Shown: positions 42,968-52,652, counted from the stretch's first letter. The stretch: DNA of 64,000 nucleotides from Shinella zoogloeoides (GCF_003574625.1 NZ_QNUJ01000001.1:434001-498000); one strand, 5' to 3'. A program made the numbers and translations. Notes: generated by a model not told the origin, from the sequence alone.

Positions 42968-43948
42968 TCAAGCGCTTCCACGTCGAATGAGTTCGCCCGA
43001 GAGCATTCGCGTTATGCCATCGTCGGTGGGCTTGATGCTTGGGTCATCGATCAAGCTCAACGCTTCTTGAACCATACGTTCCACGGGTTGCCGAATTGTG
43101 GTGAGCCTGTAAGCGTTCCACGATGCCATGGGAATATCGTCGAAGCCGACGACTGCAAGATCTTCCGGAACACGAATTCCGCGTTCGCGCGCAGCGTCGA
43201 TAACGGCGAGTGCCATGATGTCGTTGCAGCAAAAGACCGCTTCCGGAGGCTTGGTAGCCGCTAAAAGAGCCTGTCCGGCGAGATAGGCACGACGATACTC
43301 GTATTCCCCCGAGGCTTGAGCATGTATGCCGATACCGGCTTCACTTAGAACGTCGCGGAAGCCGCGCGCCCGCTCGGCATGGGTCGACGTGTTGGCGATA
43401 CCGCCGAGGAAAGCGATCTTTCGATGTCCTTGTACCATCAGGAACCTGCCAACGTCCCGCCCACCCTGGTAGTTGTCGCAGGCGACCGCGTTGGTGCGAA
43501 TATCGCGTTGCACCCGATTGAGGAGGATGACCTTGATCTGATGCTGCCGGCACGCGCGCGCCATCTTCGACGTAAGTTGCGCGGACGTTATGATGATCCC
43601 GGACGGCCTTGAGGCCAGGATCTGCTCAGTCGCGGCGTCGACATCGGTATGAGCGGGAAGGGTGTACACCAGCAACTGCCGTTCGCTTTCCTGCAGTCGC
43701 TGCGCCAATGCGTCCAGTACCGTAGGATAAAAAGGGTTTAGGAGATCACCGGCCACAAGAGTGATCGTTCGAGATGCGATGACCTTGGCCGTCCGCCGTG
43801 CCGGGCTGATATAACCGATTTCTTCTGCGCACGCGAATATTCGCGTGCGCTTTTCCGCCTGGATCGACGCGCCCGGCGTGAATGCGCGCGAAACCGCGGC
43901 GACGGAAACGCCTGCGGCATGGGCAACCTGTTTTGCTGTCGGCTTCAT
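42968..43948 (-). CDS. LacI-family transcriptional regulator
   Basis: 326-aa repressor: N-terminal HTH (MKPTAKQVAHAAGVSVAAVSRAF) with a hinge, then a periplasmic-binding-protein-like effector domain (VIASRTITLVAGDLLNPFYPTVLDALA; AVFCCNDIMALAVIDAARERGI; VPEDLAVVGFDDIPMA). Start placed at ATG 43948, at the usual LacI N-terminus; a GTG at 43972 would add eight residues, and neither has a good ribosome-binding site. Divergent from the HpsN/HisD-like gene, with a TGAAA-N3-TTTCA palindrome 10 bp upstream of its own start. Probably senses a sugar or polyol of the locus. Confidence 0.87.
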   Translation of the reverse strand: MKPTAKQVAHAAGVSVAAVSRAFTPGASIQAEKRTRIFACAEEIGYISPARRTAKVIASRTITLVAGDLLNPFYPTVLDALAQRLQESERQLLVYTLPAHTDVDAATEQILASRPSGIIITSAQLTSKMARACRQHQIKVILLNRVQRDIRTNAVACDNYQGGRDVGRFLMVQGHRKIAFLGGIANTSTHAERARGFRDVLSEAGIGIHAQASGEYEYRRAYLAGQALLAATKPPEAVFCCNDIMALAVIDAARERGIRVPEDLAVVGFDDIPMASWNAYRLTTIRQPVERMVQEALSLIDDPSIKPTDDGITRMLSGELIRRGSA

Positions 43949-43958
43949 GGCGAATGAT

Positions 43959-43971
43959 TGAAACTTTTTCA
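43959..43971. promoter_or_regulatory. Putative LacI-type operator
   Basis: TGAAACTTTTTCA, a palindrome with half-sites TGAAA/TTTCA, between the divergent LacI gene and the HpsN-like gene. LacI-family operators commonly have TGAAA-type half-sites around a CG centre; here the centre is CTT, so the match is partial. Confidence 0.4.
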
Positions 43972-44038
43972 CACTATCGATGAAAACTTGCGCCCGGGAA
44001 TTAGCATCATATCCTCCGCCGCGAAAGGGAGATCACCG

Positions 44039-45349
44039 ATGGCTATTACCTACCTCAAGAGTGGCAAATCCGAATCCGAACGTTCGGAGGACGATACGAA
44101 GGTCAGGACTATTGTCGCCGACATCCTGAGAGATATTGAAACGCGCGGCGATGCCGCCGTGCGCGAGTTGTCAGTGAAATTCGACAATTACGCTCCCCCG
44201 TCCTTCCGGCTCTCGGCTAGCGAAATCGAAGCGCTGATGAACAAGGTGTCGGCGCGCGATATGGAGGATATCAAGTTCGCGCAGGCGCAGGTGCGCAACT
44301 TCGCGCAGGCTCAACGGGACTCGATGCTCGACATCGAGGTCGAGACGTTGCCCGGCGTTATCCTTGGCCACCGCAATATCCCGGTCCAGTCCGTCGGCTG
44401 CTACATTCCGGGAGGGAAATTCCCCATGGTGGCGTCCGCCCATATGTCGGTCGCCACGGCGTCGGTCGCGGGTGTGCCCCGCATTGCGGCGGCGACGCCC
44501 GCCTTCAAGGGCGAACCCAATCCTGCGGTCATCGCCGCGATGCATCTCGGCGGCGCTCATGAAATCTATGTTCTCGGCGGCGTCCAGGCGATCGGCGCCT
44601 TGGCGTTGGGCACGGAAACGATCAAGCCCGTTCATATGCTCGTGGGGCCTGGCAATGCGTTCGTCGCCGAAGCCAAGAGGCAGCTCTACGGCCGGGTGGG
44701 GATCGATCTCTTCGCCGGACCGACGGAGACGATGGTGATCGCCGACGAAACCGTCGATGCGGAGCTTTGCGCGACCGACCTTCTCGGCCAGGCAGAGCAC
44801 GGCTACAATTCCCCCGCCGTTCTCGTCACGAACTCGCGCAAGCTCGCGGATGCGACGCTTTCCGAAATCGACCGGCTTCTCGCAATCCTGCCGACAGCCG
44901 ACACGGCATCGCGTAGCTGGAGCGACTATGGCGAGATTATCGTCTGCGACAGTTACGAGGAGATGCTCGATGTCGCCAACGATATCGCGTCCGAGCATGT
45001 GCAGGTCATGACCGACCGGGACGACTGGTTCCTTGCCAATATGCATTCCTACGGCGCGCTGTTCCTCGGTCCCAAGACCAATGTGGCGAATGGCGACAAG
45101 GTCATCGGCACCAACCATACGCTCCCCACCAAGAAGGCGGGCCGTTATACGGGTGGATTATGGGTCGGCAAGTATCTCAAGACGCATTCCTACCAGAAGG
45201 TCCTAACCGATGAGGCGGCCGCCCGGATCGGGGAATATTGCTCACGTCTCTGCATCCTGGAAGGTTTCGTCGGGCATGCCGAGCAGGCCAATGTTCGTGT
45301 CCGGCGCTACGGTGGAAGGAATGTGGCCTATGGGGCGGCGGCCGAATAG
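44039..45349 (+). CDS. HisD-family polyol dehydrogenase (HpsN-like)
   Basis: 436-aa NAD+-dependent dehydrogenase of the histidinol dehydrogenase fold, closest from memory to HpsN (sulfopropanediol 3-dehydrogenase), which oxidises an alcohol to the acid in two steps. Zinc ligands and catalytic residues are visible: [14 protein letters not shown] (Glu, His), GTNHTLPT and FVGHAEQAN. The sulfonate specificity cannot be judged by eye, and no sulfonate-metabolism genes accompany it; a polyol or cyclitol substrate is equally possible. AAAGGGAGA precedes ATG 44039. Not a histidine-biosynthesis gene, as no his genes are near. Confidence 0.82.
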   Translation: MAITYLKSGKSESERSEDDTKVRTIVADILRDIETRGDAAVRELSVKFDNYAPPSFRLSASEIEALMNKVSARDMEDIKFAQAQVRNFAQAQRDSMLDIEVETLPGVILGHRNIPVQSVGCYIPGGKFPMVASAHMSVATASVAGVPRIAAATPAFKGEPNPAVIAAMHLGGAHEIYVLGGVQAIGALALGTETIKPVHMLVGPGNAFVAEAKRQLYGRVGIDLFAGPTETMVIADETVDAELCATDLLGQAEHGYNSPAVLVTNSRKLADATLSEIDRLLAILPTADTASRSWSDYGEIIVCDSYEEMLDVANDIASEHVQVMTDRDDWFLANMHSYGALFLGPKTNVANGDKVIGTNHTLPTKKAGRYTGGLWVGKYLKTHSYQKVLTDEAAARIGEYCSRLCILEGFVGHAEQANVRVRRYGGRNVAYGAAAE

Positions 45350-45378
45350 CCGTCGGCTCCGGGAAACCAGGTGATGTG

Positions 45379-46149
45379 ATGACCCTGAAATTGCCCCGCA
45401 CGCCGTCCTTCAGACTGGATGGCCGTAACGCGCTTGTTGTCGGAGCATCTTCCGGCATCGGCCAGGCCGCCGCCGTAGCACTCGCGGAGGTCGGTGCACG
45501 GGTGACGCTGGCAGCACGTGCGATAGACAAGCTCGAACTCACGGTTGCGTCGATGAATGACCTGGGCCTTGAGGGGATGGCGGTCGCGCTCGATGTCGGT
45601 GACGTCGAAGCGATGGAGGCGACGCTAGTGTCGCTTCCTGTCTTCGACATTCTCGTCAACAGCGCCGGTCTTGCACGGCATGGGCCGGCACTGGAGACGA
45701 CCCCCGCCGATTTCGACGCCGTCGCGTCGATCAATCTTCGGGGGGCCTATTTTCTGACGCGCGCCATTGCCAGACGTTTGATCGAGGCGGAGCGACCGGG
45801 ATCGTTGATCAACATTTCTTCCCAGATGGCCCATGTCGGCGGCATCGACCGGGCCGTTTACAGCGCCACGAAACACGCTATCGAGGGCTTTACGAAGTCC
45901 ATGGCGATAGAGTGGGGCTGTTGCGGCATCCGGGTGAATACCATCTGCCCGACATTCATCAAGACGCCGTTGGCCGAGCAGACATTTTCCAATCCCGAGC
46001 GGGTCCGATGGATCGAGGAGAAGATCAAGCTTGGCCGTATCGGCGAGCTGGAGGACATCATGGGACCGGTAACCTTTCTCGCCTCGGACGCCTCGGCGAT
46101 GATCACCGGAACCGCCTTGATGGTCGATGGCGGCTGGACGGCCGGCTGA
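45379..46149 (+). CDS. Short-chain dehydrogenase/reductase
   Basis: 256-aa classical SDR with GASSGIG, NSAG, Ser in NISSQMAH and YSATK all intact. It follows the HpsN-like gene by 29 bp and probably acts on the same alcohol or its product. Ends 40 bp from the convergent IclR gene. ATG 45379 follows AGGTGA. Confidence 0.83.
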   Translation: MTLKLPRTPSFRLDGRNALVVGASSGIGQAAAVALAEVGARVTLAARAIDKLELTVASMNDLGLEGMAVALDVGDVEAMEATLVSLPVFDILVNSAGLARHGPALETTPADFDAVASINLRGAYFLTRAIARRLIEAERPGSLINISSQMAHVGGIDRAVYSATKHAIEGFTKSMAIEWGCCGIRVNTICPTFIKTPLAEQTFSNPERVRWIEEKIKLGRIGELEDIMGPVTFLASDASAMITGTALMVDGGWTAG

Positions 46150-46189
46150 TGCAGTCTTCGCCGGTCGTGTGAACGTCACGGGACCTGGG

Positions 46190-46987
46190 CTAAAGGATTG
46201 CCCAATTCCGCTCCTGATAGTCCCGCAGGATGCCTTCGACCTTCCGCGCGCAGTCGCGCAAGGAAGGAAGGATTTTGGTTTCCAGCTCTTCCGGCGACAT
46301 GCGGTCGCGGTGCGAGGCAACGCTCATGGCGGCTACGACGCGGCCCGCCCGTTCTCGCAGGGGGACCGCGATCGAGATCGTACCATTTTCCATTTCGTCG
46401 ATGGCGGTGGCGAAATCGGACCGTCGCGCCTCACTCAAGTGCGCTTTCAGGATCTCGACCTCGGTTATCGAGGCTGGTCCCTGCTTCCGCAGGACAACAG
46501 TGGCCAGCCGGTTGTCCAGTTCGCTCACCGGCAGAGAGGCCAGCAGCATTTTGCCGCTCGCCGAGCAATGCGCCGGAAGGCGGTCGCCGACCCCAAGCCG
46601 TGACGTATAGATGCGCCGCGTCGCATCGCGACTGACGAACAGAATGTCGAGGCCTTCGAGGACGGAGATCGAGCAGGGCTCGTTGAGCTGGTCAGCCAGT
46701 GCAATGACGACGGTCGAAGCAGCGCTCCAGATATTGGTACGTCGCAGGACCCCGCGACCGAGTGACAGCACTTTCGGCGTCGACGCATAAAGGCCGCGCT
46801 CCTCCTTGACGTAGCCGAGGCTTTCCAACGTCAGGAGAATCCGTCGTGCCGCCGCGCGGCTCACATCCATGGCCCGGGCGACCTCCGTGCAGGTCGCGGG
46901 AGCATCGGCCTCCGCCAGCTTTTCAAGACAGGAAAGACCCCGGGCGAGGGTCTGGGCGAAGTCGCGTTTCTGAATGTCTGTGTCCAT
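46190..46987 (-). CDS. IclR-family transcriptional regulator
   Basis: 265-aa regulator: N-terminal winged HTH (about 10-75: TCTEVARAMDVSRAAARRILLTLESLGYV) and C-terminal GAF-like effector domain (about 85-255) with SRLGVGDRLPAHCSASGKMLLA, close in style to PcaR/PobR members. Divergent from the IolD-like operon; a 20-bp palindrome just before that operon's -35 element is its likely operator. Either activator or repressor. Confidence 0.87.
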   Translation of the reverse strand: MDTDIQKRDFAQTLARGLSCLEKLAEADAPATCTEVARAMDVSRAAARRILLTLESLGYVKEERGLYASTPKVLSLGRGVLRRTNIWSAASTVVIALADQLNEPCSISVLEGLDILFVSRDATRRIYTSRLGVGDRLPAHCSASGKMLLASLPVSELDNRLATVVLRKQGPASITEVEILKAHLSEARRSDFATAIDEMENGTISIAVPLRERAGRVVAAMSVASHRDRMSPEELETKILPSLRDCARKVEGILRDYQERNWAIL

Positions 46988-47032
46988 GGCGACTAGTCAT
47001 CTCACGGCATTGAAAACCTGTCAATGTGCGAT

Positions 47033-47083
47033 TATCGCGCAAGTGCGCGATATGTTGACAATGGGTTTTGAATGTGAAATACC
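47033..47083 (+). promoter_or_regulatory. IclR-type palindrome and promoter of the IolD-like operon
   Basis: TATCGCGC-AAGT-GCGCGATA (47033-47052), a perfect 8+8 palindrome, lies two bases before a consensus -35 TTGACA (47055-47060). With 17 bp spacing the -10 would be AATACC (47078-47083), which is poor, consistent with an activated promoter. Confidence 0.5.
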
Positions 47084-47221
47084 CCTGATGCTCACCTCTG
47101 AGGAAGAAATGACGGGGTGGGCAAATGTGAGGAAACTGTTCAGGTGGCCAAAATGCGCAGCAGGCTGAGAAGCCCGCGCCGATCGTACGCCGAATGGTCT
47201 GAATGCCCGAAGGAGGAATAG

Positions 47222-49069
47222 ATGGGTTCGGTTCGGCTAACGCTTGCTCAGGCAATCGTCCGGTTTTTGGTCGCACAGAAGATCGAGGACGAAGGCGAAA
47301 TCCTCCCGCTGTTCACGGGCGTCCACGCGATTTTCGGCCATGGCAACGTGACCTGCCTCGGCTCCGCGCTCGAGCAGGTTCAGGACGTGTTGCCGACCTA
47401 TCGCGGCCAGAATGAGCAGTCGATGGCTCTGGCAGCGGTCGCCTATGCCCGCGCTCGTCGGCGCAAGCAGATCCATGTCTGCTCCGCCTCGGTCGGGCCG
47501 GGCTCCTCCAACATGGTCACGGCCGCCGGCGTTGCGATGTCCGACCGTCTTCCGGTCCTGTTCCTGTGCGGTGACAACTTCGCTTCGCGGCTGCCCGATC
47601 CGGTCCTGCAGCAGGTGGAACACTTCCACGATATGTCGCTGACGACGAACGATGCCTTCAAAGCCGTCTCGTCCTATTTCGATCGCATCACCCGGCCCGA
47701 GCAGATTCTTACCTCCTTGCCGCAGGCCGTCGCCTTGATGCTCGACCCCGCTGCCTGCGGTCCGGCGACGATCTCGCTTGCCCAGGATGTGCAGGGCGAA
47801 GCCTTCGACTATCCAGAATCCTTCTTTGCCGAGCGTGTTCATCGCATTCCGCGCTATCCGGCGGCCGACTACCAGATCGAGGCGGCTGTGGAACTGATCC
47901 GCGCCGCGAGGCGTCCGTTGATCATCGCGGGTGGTGGTGTGCACTATTCCGGCGCGACATCCGAGCTTGCCGATTTCAGCGATCGCTTCGGCATTCCGGT
48001 CGCGGAAACCATCATGGGGCGGTCGGCACTGCTCCATGAGCATCGTCTCAATCTCGCTTCGATCGGCGTCATGGGCGGCAATGCCGGCAACAATATCGGC
48101 GAGAAGGCCGACCTGGTGATCGCGATCGGCACTCGCATGGCCGACATGATCACGGGCTCGTGGAGCGTCTTCCGCGATCCGGATGTCAAATTCCTTTCGC
48201 TCAACGCAAACCGCTTCGACGCGAACAAGCACATGGCGCAGCCGGTCGTCGGGGATGCAAAGCTGTCGCTGGCTGCAATCGCTGGCAAGCTCGGCGATTG
48301 GCGTGCTCCGGCGGCTTGGGGCGAAGAAACCGTGAAGGAAAAGGCGGCTTGGGATGCGGTCATCGAAAGCCGAAGCGGCCCGACGAACCAGGAACTCCCG
48401 AACTATCCGCAGGTGATCGGTGCGGTCCAGCGCAGCGCCAAGGCGGATGACGTGATCGTGTCCGCCGCCGGCGGCTTGCCGGGCGAACTCTATTGCACAT
48501 GGAAGTCGATCGGCATTGGGACATTCGAATCCGAATACGGCTTCTCGTGCATGGGCTACGAAATCGCCGGGGCCTACGGCCAGAAGATCGCTAATCCCAC
48601 GCGTGAGATCATCGCGATGCTGGGCGACGGCTCCTACATGATGCTCAACTCCGACATTTACTCGTCGGTCCTGACCGACAACAAGATCATCTGCATCGTC
48701 TGCGACAATGGCGGCTTTGCGGTCATCAACCGGTTGCAGACCGGCAAGGGCGGCGCCGAGTTCAACAATCTGCTCGCCTCGTCGAAGCATGTCGGAGACG
48801 TGCCGCGGATCGATTTCGCGATGCATGCGCGGTCGATGGGGGCGGAATCCGAGAATGTCACGTCGATAGCCGAGCTCGAGGCCGCGCTTACCCGCGCCCG
48901 GGCGAGCGACCGAACCTATGTCATCGCCCTTCGCACGCATCCCTATGAATGGATGGATGGCGGTTCGTGGTGGGATGTCGGGATGCCCGAAGTGACGGAT
49001 CGTGCCTCGATTGCCGCGGCCCGCGACGCTCAAGAAGGACAGCGCAAGCATCAGCGCAAAGGGGTCTGA
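47222..49069 (+). CDS. iolD: Thiamine-diphosphate enzyme, IolD-like (trihydroxycyclohexanedione hydrolase)
   Basis: 615-aa ThDP enzyme of the acetolactate-synthase superfamily. The opening VRLTLAQAIVRFLVAQK followed by HAIFGHGNVTCLGSAL is characteristic of IolD, which cleaves the cyclohexanedione ring of inositol breakdown. Catalytic Glu is expected in the first domain (RGQNEQSM); ThDP/Mg motif GDGSYMMLNSDIY...CDNGG near 478-505. AAGGAGGAA before the ATG gives a strong start. It opens an eleven-gene co-directional run containing IolE- and IolG-like proteins, supporting the cyclitol assignment; ring substrate could be a modified inositol. Confidence 0.83.
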   Translation: MGSVRLTLAQAIVRFLVAQKIEDEGEILPLFTGVHAIFGHGNVTCLGSALEQVQDVLPTYRGQNEQSMALAAVAYARARRRKQIHVCSASVGPGSSNMVTAAGVAMSDRLPVLFLCGDNFASRLPDPVLQQVEHFHDMSLTTNDAFKAVSSYFDRITRPEQILTSLPQAVALMLDPAACGPATISLAQDVQGEAFDYPESFFAERVHRIPRYPAADYQIEAAVELIRAARRPLIIAGGGVHYSGATSELADFSDRFGIPVAETIMGRSALLHEHRLNLASIGVMGGNAGNNIGEKADLVIAIGTRMADMITGSWSVFRDPDVKFLSLNANRFDANKHMAQPVVGDAKLSLAAIAGKLGDWRAPAAWGEETVKEKAAWDAVIESRSGPTNQELPNYPQVIGAVQRSAKADDVIVSAAGGLPGELYCTWKSIGIGTFESEYGFSCMGYEIAGAYGQKIANPTREIIAMLGDGSYMMLNSDIYSSVLTDNKIICIVCDNGGFAVINRLQTGKGGAEFNNLLASSKHVGDVPRIDFAMHARSMGAESENVTSIAELEAALTRARASDRTYVIALRTHPYEWMDGGSWWDVGMPEVTDRASIAAARDAQEGQRKHQRKGV

Positions 49070-49071
49070 AC

Positions 49072-49905
49072 ATGCCGGGTCCCGCGACACGGCGCATCCT
49101 GTTGACGGGCTCGACGGGAAATCTTGGGCACAAGGCGACCGTCGCGCTCAACGCGACCGAGGGCATCGAACTCACTCGTATCGGGCGCAACGGCGGGAAC
49201 GATCCGGGAGTCATTACCGCGAACCTTGAGGTCTTTGACAATAGCTGGGCGACGCATTTCGGTGGGATCGACACCGTGCTTCACCTCGCGGCCGATCCGC
49301 GTGCGGCCGGCGATTGGGATAGCGTCATGCAGCTCAATGTCGATCTCGCGCTGAATGTCATCCGGGCGGCGCGCAGCGGAGGCGTGAAACGGTTTGTCTT
49401 TGCCAGCTCGAATTGGGTTCTCAGCGGGTATCGCTTCCGCAGTGAAGAATTGACGGCTGGCTTGCAGCCTCGGCCGGTCAATCCCTACGGCGCGTCAAAG
49501 CTCTTCATCGAGCGCTATGGCCGGATGGTCAGCGAGGAAACAGGCATGGCGTTTCTGTCGCTGCGGATCGGCTACTGCCAGCCCGGAGAAAACAAACCCG
49601 GTCCGCACATGGCCTTCGGGCTCTGGGGCCAGCAGATGTGGCTCGGCAACGATGATTGGGCTCAGGCCGTCGTCAAATCCGCGACCGTCGATTTTACCGG
49701 CTTCCACGCGATCAATGTGGTCTCCCGCAATGATGGCATGCGCTGGAACCTGGAAGAGGCTCACCGGGCGATCGGCTATGCGCCCTTCGAGCGTCATCGA
49801 CCACACATGACTCTAACGGGCCGTCTGAAAGATCGGGCCGCCCGGATTCGCGAGAAGCTGATGCCATTGGGTGTCGCAGTGCCAGTCGTTGGAAAGCGCT
49901 GGTGA
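49072..49905 (+). CDS. NAD-dependent epimerase/dehydratase-family protein (uronate-dehydrogenase-like)
   Basis: 277-aa extended SDR. GSTGNLG cofactor loop, Ser/Tyr/Lys with NPYGASKLFIERYG, and the compact length and SNWVLSGY...RIGYCQPGENKPG segments resemble bacterial uronate dehydrogenases, which oxidise C1 of a uronic acid to its lactone. Together with the SMP-30 lactonase downstream this hints at a lactone step in the pathway. Two bp after the IolD-like stop. Confidence 0.75.
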   Translation: MPGPATRRILLTGSTGNLGHKATVALNATEGIELTRIGRNGGNDPGVITANLEVFDNSWATHFGGIDTVLHLAADPRAAGDWDSVMQLNVDLALNVIRAARSGGVKRFVFASSNWVLSGYRFRSEELTAGLQPRPVNPYGASKLFIERYGRMVSEETGMAFLSLRIGYCQPGENKPGPHMAFGLWGQQMWLGNDDWAQAVVKSATVDFTGFHAINVVSRNDGMRWNLEEAHRAIGYAPFERHRPHMTLTGRLKDRAARIREKLMPLGVAVPVVGKRW

Positions 49906-49916
49906 GGGAGGGAACA

Positions 49917-50894
49917 TTGAAGAAAATCGTCGTGATACAGCCGCTTCGAGCCGAAGCGCTCGCCCTTTTCGACCAGCGCAGTGACGTGTCGTATGAAGTC
50001 GTGACGGATTTCTCGAAAGACAACTTGCTGAGGCATGTTGTCGACGCCGATGCGATCACGGTGCGCGATGCACCGCTACCGGAGGAGGTCCTTGCCGCGG
50101 CATCGAAGGTCAAGGTCGTGTCCCGGCACGGCGTCGGCTACGACAACATCCCCATCGATTACTGCACGTCGCGTGGCATTCCGGTGACGGTCGTCGGCGA
50201 TGTGAACGCGATCTCCGTTGCCGAGCAGACCATGTTCCTCATGCTGGCAGCCGCGAGGGCAGGGGTTCAGTTGGATGCCGCGGTTCGTAATGGCGACTTC
50301 GCAGCTCGTTCCCGGCTGCTCGGTGTCGAGCTTCGCGGCCGCACGCTTCTTCTGGTCGGTTTCGGCCGGATCGGACGCGAGGTCGCGAAACGGGCAGCGA
50401 GCTTCGGAATGGACATCCTGGTCCGCGACCCCTTCGCGTCGCGCACGGCGTTTGCCGGCGCATCCTTCGTCGATACGCTCGAGGAGGGGCTTGCCGCGGC
50501 GGATGTCGTCAGCCTCCACATTCCGCTCTCGGAGGCCACGCGAAACCTCATCGACGCGGAGGCGCTGAGAACGCTCAAGCGAGGCGCCATTGTCATCAAC
50601 ACGGCCCGGGGCGGCATCGTCGACGAAGCGGCACTCGTGGACGCGCTGAAGAGCGGTCACGTCCGCTCCGCAGGGCTCGATACCTTCGCCGTCGAGCCTC
50701 TTCCGTCCGGCGATCCGCTGATTTCGGAGGGACGTGTTGTCCTGAGCCCGCATTCGGCGGCGCTCACGGAGGAATCCCTTGTCGCCATGGGCGTCATGAC
50801 CGCGCGCAACGCGCTGGCCGGTCTCGATGGCAACCTCGATCCGGCGCTGGTCGTCAATCGCGCAGTCCTGAAGGTGGCCGCCGATGCGCAATAA
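49917..50894 (+). CDS. D-isomer 2-hydroxyacid dehydrogenase
   Basis: 325-aa NAD(H)-dependent enzyme of the SerA/GyaR family. Substrate-domain opening KKIVVIQPL, VVSRHGVGYDNI, NAD loop LVGFGRIGREVAKRA, catalytic Arg in NTARGGIVDEAAL, Glu in AGLDTFAVEPLP and His in LSPHSAALTEES. I place the start at TTG 49917, which has GAGGGAGGGA upstream, rather than GTG 49902. Probably reduces a 2-oxo acid (for example from the aldolase next door) to the hydroxy acid or the reverse. Overlaps the aldolase gene by 11 bp. Confidence 0.85.
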   Translation: MKKIVVIQPLRAEALALFDQRSDVSYEVVTDFSKDNLLRHVVDADAITVRDAPLPEEVLAAASKVKVVSRHGVGYDNIPIDYCTSRGIPVTVVGDVNAISVAEQTMFLMLAAARAGVQLDAAVRNGDFAARSRLLGVELRGRTLLLVGFGRIGREVAKRAASFGMDILVRDPFASRTAFAGASFVDTLEEGLAAADVVSLHIPLSEATRNLIDAEALRTLKRGAIVINTARGGIVDEAALVDALKSGHVRSAGLDTFAVEPLPSGDPLISEGRVVLSPHSAALTEESLVAMGVMTARNALAGLDGNLDPALVVNRAVLKVAADAQ

Positions 50895-51654
50895 CAATAT
50901 CCGCGATGTCTGGGCAAAAGGCGAGGCTGTCGTATCTGCATGGCTGTCGATCGGAAACGCCTACACGGCGGAGATTGCCGGCTGGTCGGGCTATGACTGC
51001 GTGCTGGTCGATCTGCAACACGGGATGACCGACGTACAGACGATGATCGCAATGCTGCAGGCGATTTCGGCAACGCCCGCGACGCCGATCGTCCGTGTTC
51101 CGTCGTGCGATCCGGCAGCCATCATGAAAGCACTGGATGCAGGCGCTTTCGGGATCATCTGCCCAATGATCAACAACGCCCGGGAAGCCGAAGCCTTCGT
51201 TGCCGCAACGCGATATCCGCCGCTTGGGAACCGCAGCTTCGGCCCCGCGCGCGGCCTACTCTACGGCGGCGCCGACTATTTCGCCCATGCCGATGCCTCG
51301 ATCGTCCGCCTGGGCATGATCGAGACGCGCGAGGGGCTGGAGGCGCTCGACGAGATCCTCGCGATCGACGGGCTTGATGGAATCTTCGTCGGTCCGAACG
51401 ATCTCGGCCTGGCGATGGGGAAGGGTACGCTTGGCGACCCGACCGATGAGGCCGTGCGCGAAGCGATCCTTCGCTGCCTGTCCGCTGCCAGGGCGCACGG
51501 AAAGCATGCCGGCATCTTCTGCCCGTCGAGCGCGGTCGCGGCGCGGCGCAGCGGCGAGGGCTTCGATTTCGTCGTGCCGAACAGCGACGCAAATCTTCTG
51601 AAATCGGCTCTGATTGCGGAAGCGACCGGAGCCCGTGTGAGTGACCGCAAATAG
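50884..51654 (+). CDS. HpcH/HpaI-family class II aldolase
   Basis: 256-aa metal-dependent pyruvate-type aldolase. Landmarks: catalytic His in VLVDLQHGM, Arg in IVRVPS, metal-binding Glu in GMIETREG and Asp in VGPNDLGLAMG. Family members split 4-hydroxy-2-oxo acids into pyruvate and an aldehyde. The expected job is cleavage of the linear oxo-acid left after ring opening. It replaces, rather than resembles, the IolJ aldolase of the standard inositol pathway. Confidence 0.85.
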   Translation: MRNNNIRDVWAKGEAVVSAWLSIGNAYTAEIAGWSGYDCVLVDLQHGMTDVQTMIAMLQAISATPATPIVRVPSCDPAAIMKALDAGAFGIICPMINNAREAEAFVAATRYPPLGNRSFGPARGLLYGGADYFAHADASIVRLGMIETREGLEALDEILAIDGLDGIFVGPNDLGLAMGKGTLGDPTDEAVREAILRCLSAARAHGKHAGIFCPSSAVAARRSGEGFDFVVPNSDANLLKSALIAEATGARVSDRK

Positions 51655-51706
51655 GTGCGGAGCAACCGATGATGCGGGAGCGTCATCTTTAGAGGAGGAG
51701 AATGGA

Positions 51707-52642
51707 ATGAAGAATTTCCTGAAAATTGCAGTTCTCGCGGGCGCAACACTCGTCGGCGCCGTCACGAGCGGCTTTGCGGAAGAGCGCCTCATCATGATCA
51801 GCCACGGGCTCGCCAACGATCCCTACTGGAACATCGTGAAGAACGGCGGCGATACGGCGGCCAAGCAGATGGGCGTGAAGTTCGACTATATCGCGCCGGA
51901 GACGTTCGATATGGTCCGCATGTCCGAACTCATCACCTCCGCCGTCAACCAGAAGCCGGACGGCATCATCGTCACGATCCCGGATGCGGATGCCCTCAAG
52001 GACGCGATCAAGAGCGCGGTCGCCTCGGGCATCCCGGTCATCTCCGTCAATTCCGGTGCGACGGTTGCCAAGGAATTCGGCACGCTCATCCATATCGGTC
52101 AGGACGAATATCCGGCCGGCAAGCGCGTGGGCGAGCGGCTGAAGGAACTCGGCGCCAAGAAGGCGATCTGCATCAATCACGAGGTCGGCAACACCGCTCT
52201 TGATGACCGTTGCCGCGGCGTGACCGACGGCTTCGGCGGCGCGGTCACGATCCTGCCGACGTCCAACGACTTCCAGGAAGTGAAGTCCAAGGTGACCGCG
52301 GCGCTGTCGAGCGACGCGGAGATCGATACCGTCGTCGGCCTCAGCGCCGGCCAGGCCGGTGAGCCTGCGGTCGCCGCTGTTCAGGACCTCGGACGGACCG
52401 ACGTGAAGGTAGTCTCCTTCGATCTGTCGCCGGGCTTCCTCCAGGCCATCATCGACGGCAAGGCGGAGTTCGCCGTGGAGCATCAGCCCTATTTCCACGG
52501 CTATCTCAGCACCGTCCTGCTGACGAACTACATCCGCAACGGTCTGATGCCGACCAACGACTTGATCGAGAGCGGACCGAAGTTCATCACCGCGAAGGAA
52601 GCGCCGCAGGTCCTGGAGCTTTCCGAGAAGGCCATCCGATAG
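51707..52642 (+). CDS. Ribose-type sugar ABC transporter substrate-binding protein
   Basis: 311-aa periplasmic binding protein (RbsB/FrcB/MocB class, CUT2). Signal peptide 1-23 (FLKIAVLAGATLVGAVTSGFA). Mature: LIMISHGLANDPYWNIVKNGGDTAAKQMG, PDGIIVTIPDADAL, ISVNSGATVA. AGGAGGAG precedes ATG 51707. Ligand unknown; inositol, rhizopine or a sugar fits the context. A perfect 12-bp hairpin separates it from the permease gene. Confidence 0.87.
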   Translation: MKNFLKIAVLAGATLVGAVTSGFAEERLIMISHGLANDPYWNIVKNGGDTAAKQMGVKFDYIAPETFDMVRMSELITSAVNQKPDGIIVTIPDADALKDAIKSAVASGIPVISVNSGATVAKEFGTLIHIGQDEYPAGKRVGERLKELGAKKAICINHEVGNTALDDRCRGVTDGFGGAVTILPTSNDFQEVKSKVTAALSSDAEIDTVVGLSAGQAGEPAVAAVQDLGRTDVKVVSFDLSPGFLQAIIDGKAEFAVEHQPYFHGYLSTVLLTNYIRNGLMPTNDLIESGPKFITAKEAPQVLELSEKAIR

Positions 52643-52652
52643 CAGAAATCGA

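Noticed and set aside
44039-45349. Histidine-biosynthesis hisD
   Set aside because: No his genes nearby; sequence features and neighbours (SDR, LacI) fit the catabolic HpsN-like branch.
47237-49090. 617-codon antisense frame over the IolD-like gene
   Set aside because: Shadow of a well-supported ThDP enzyme; composition is typical of an antisense frame in high-GC DNA.
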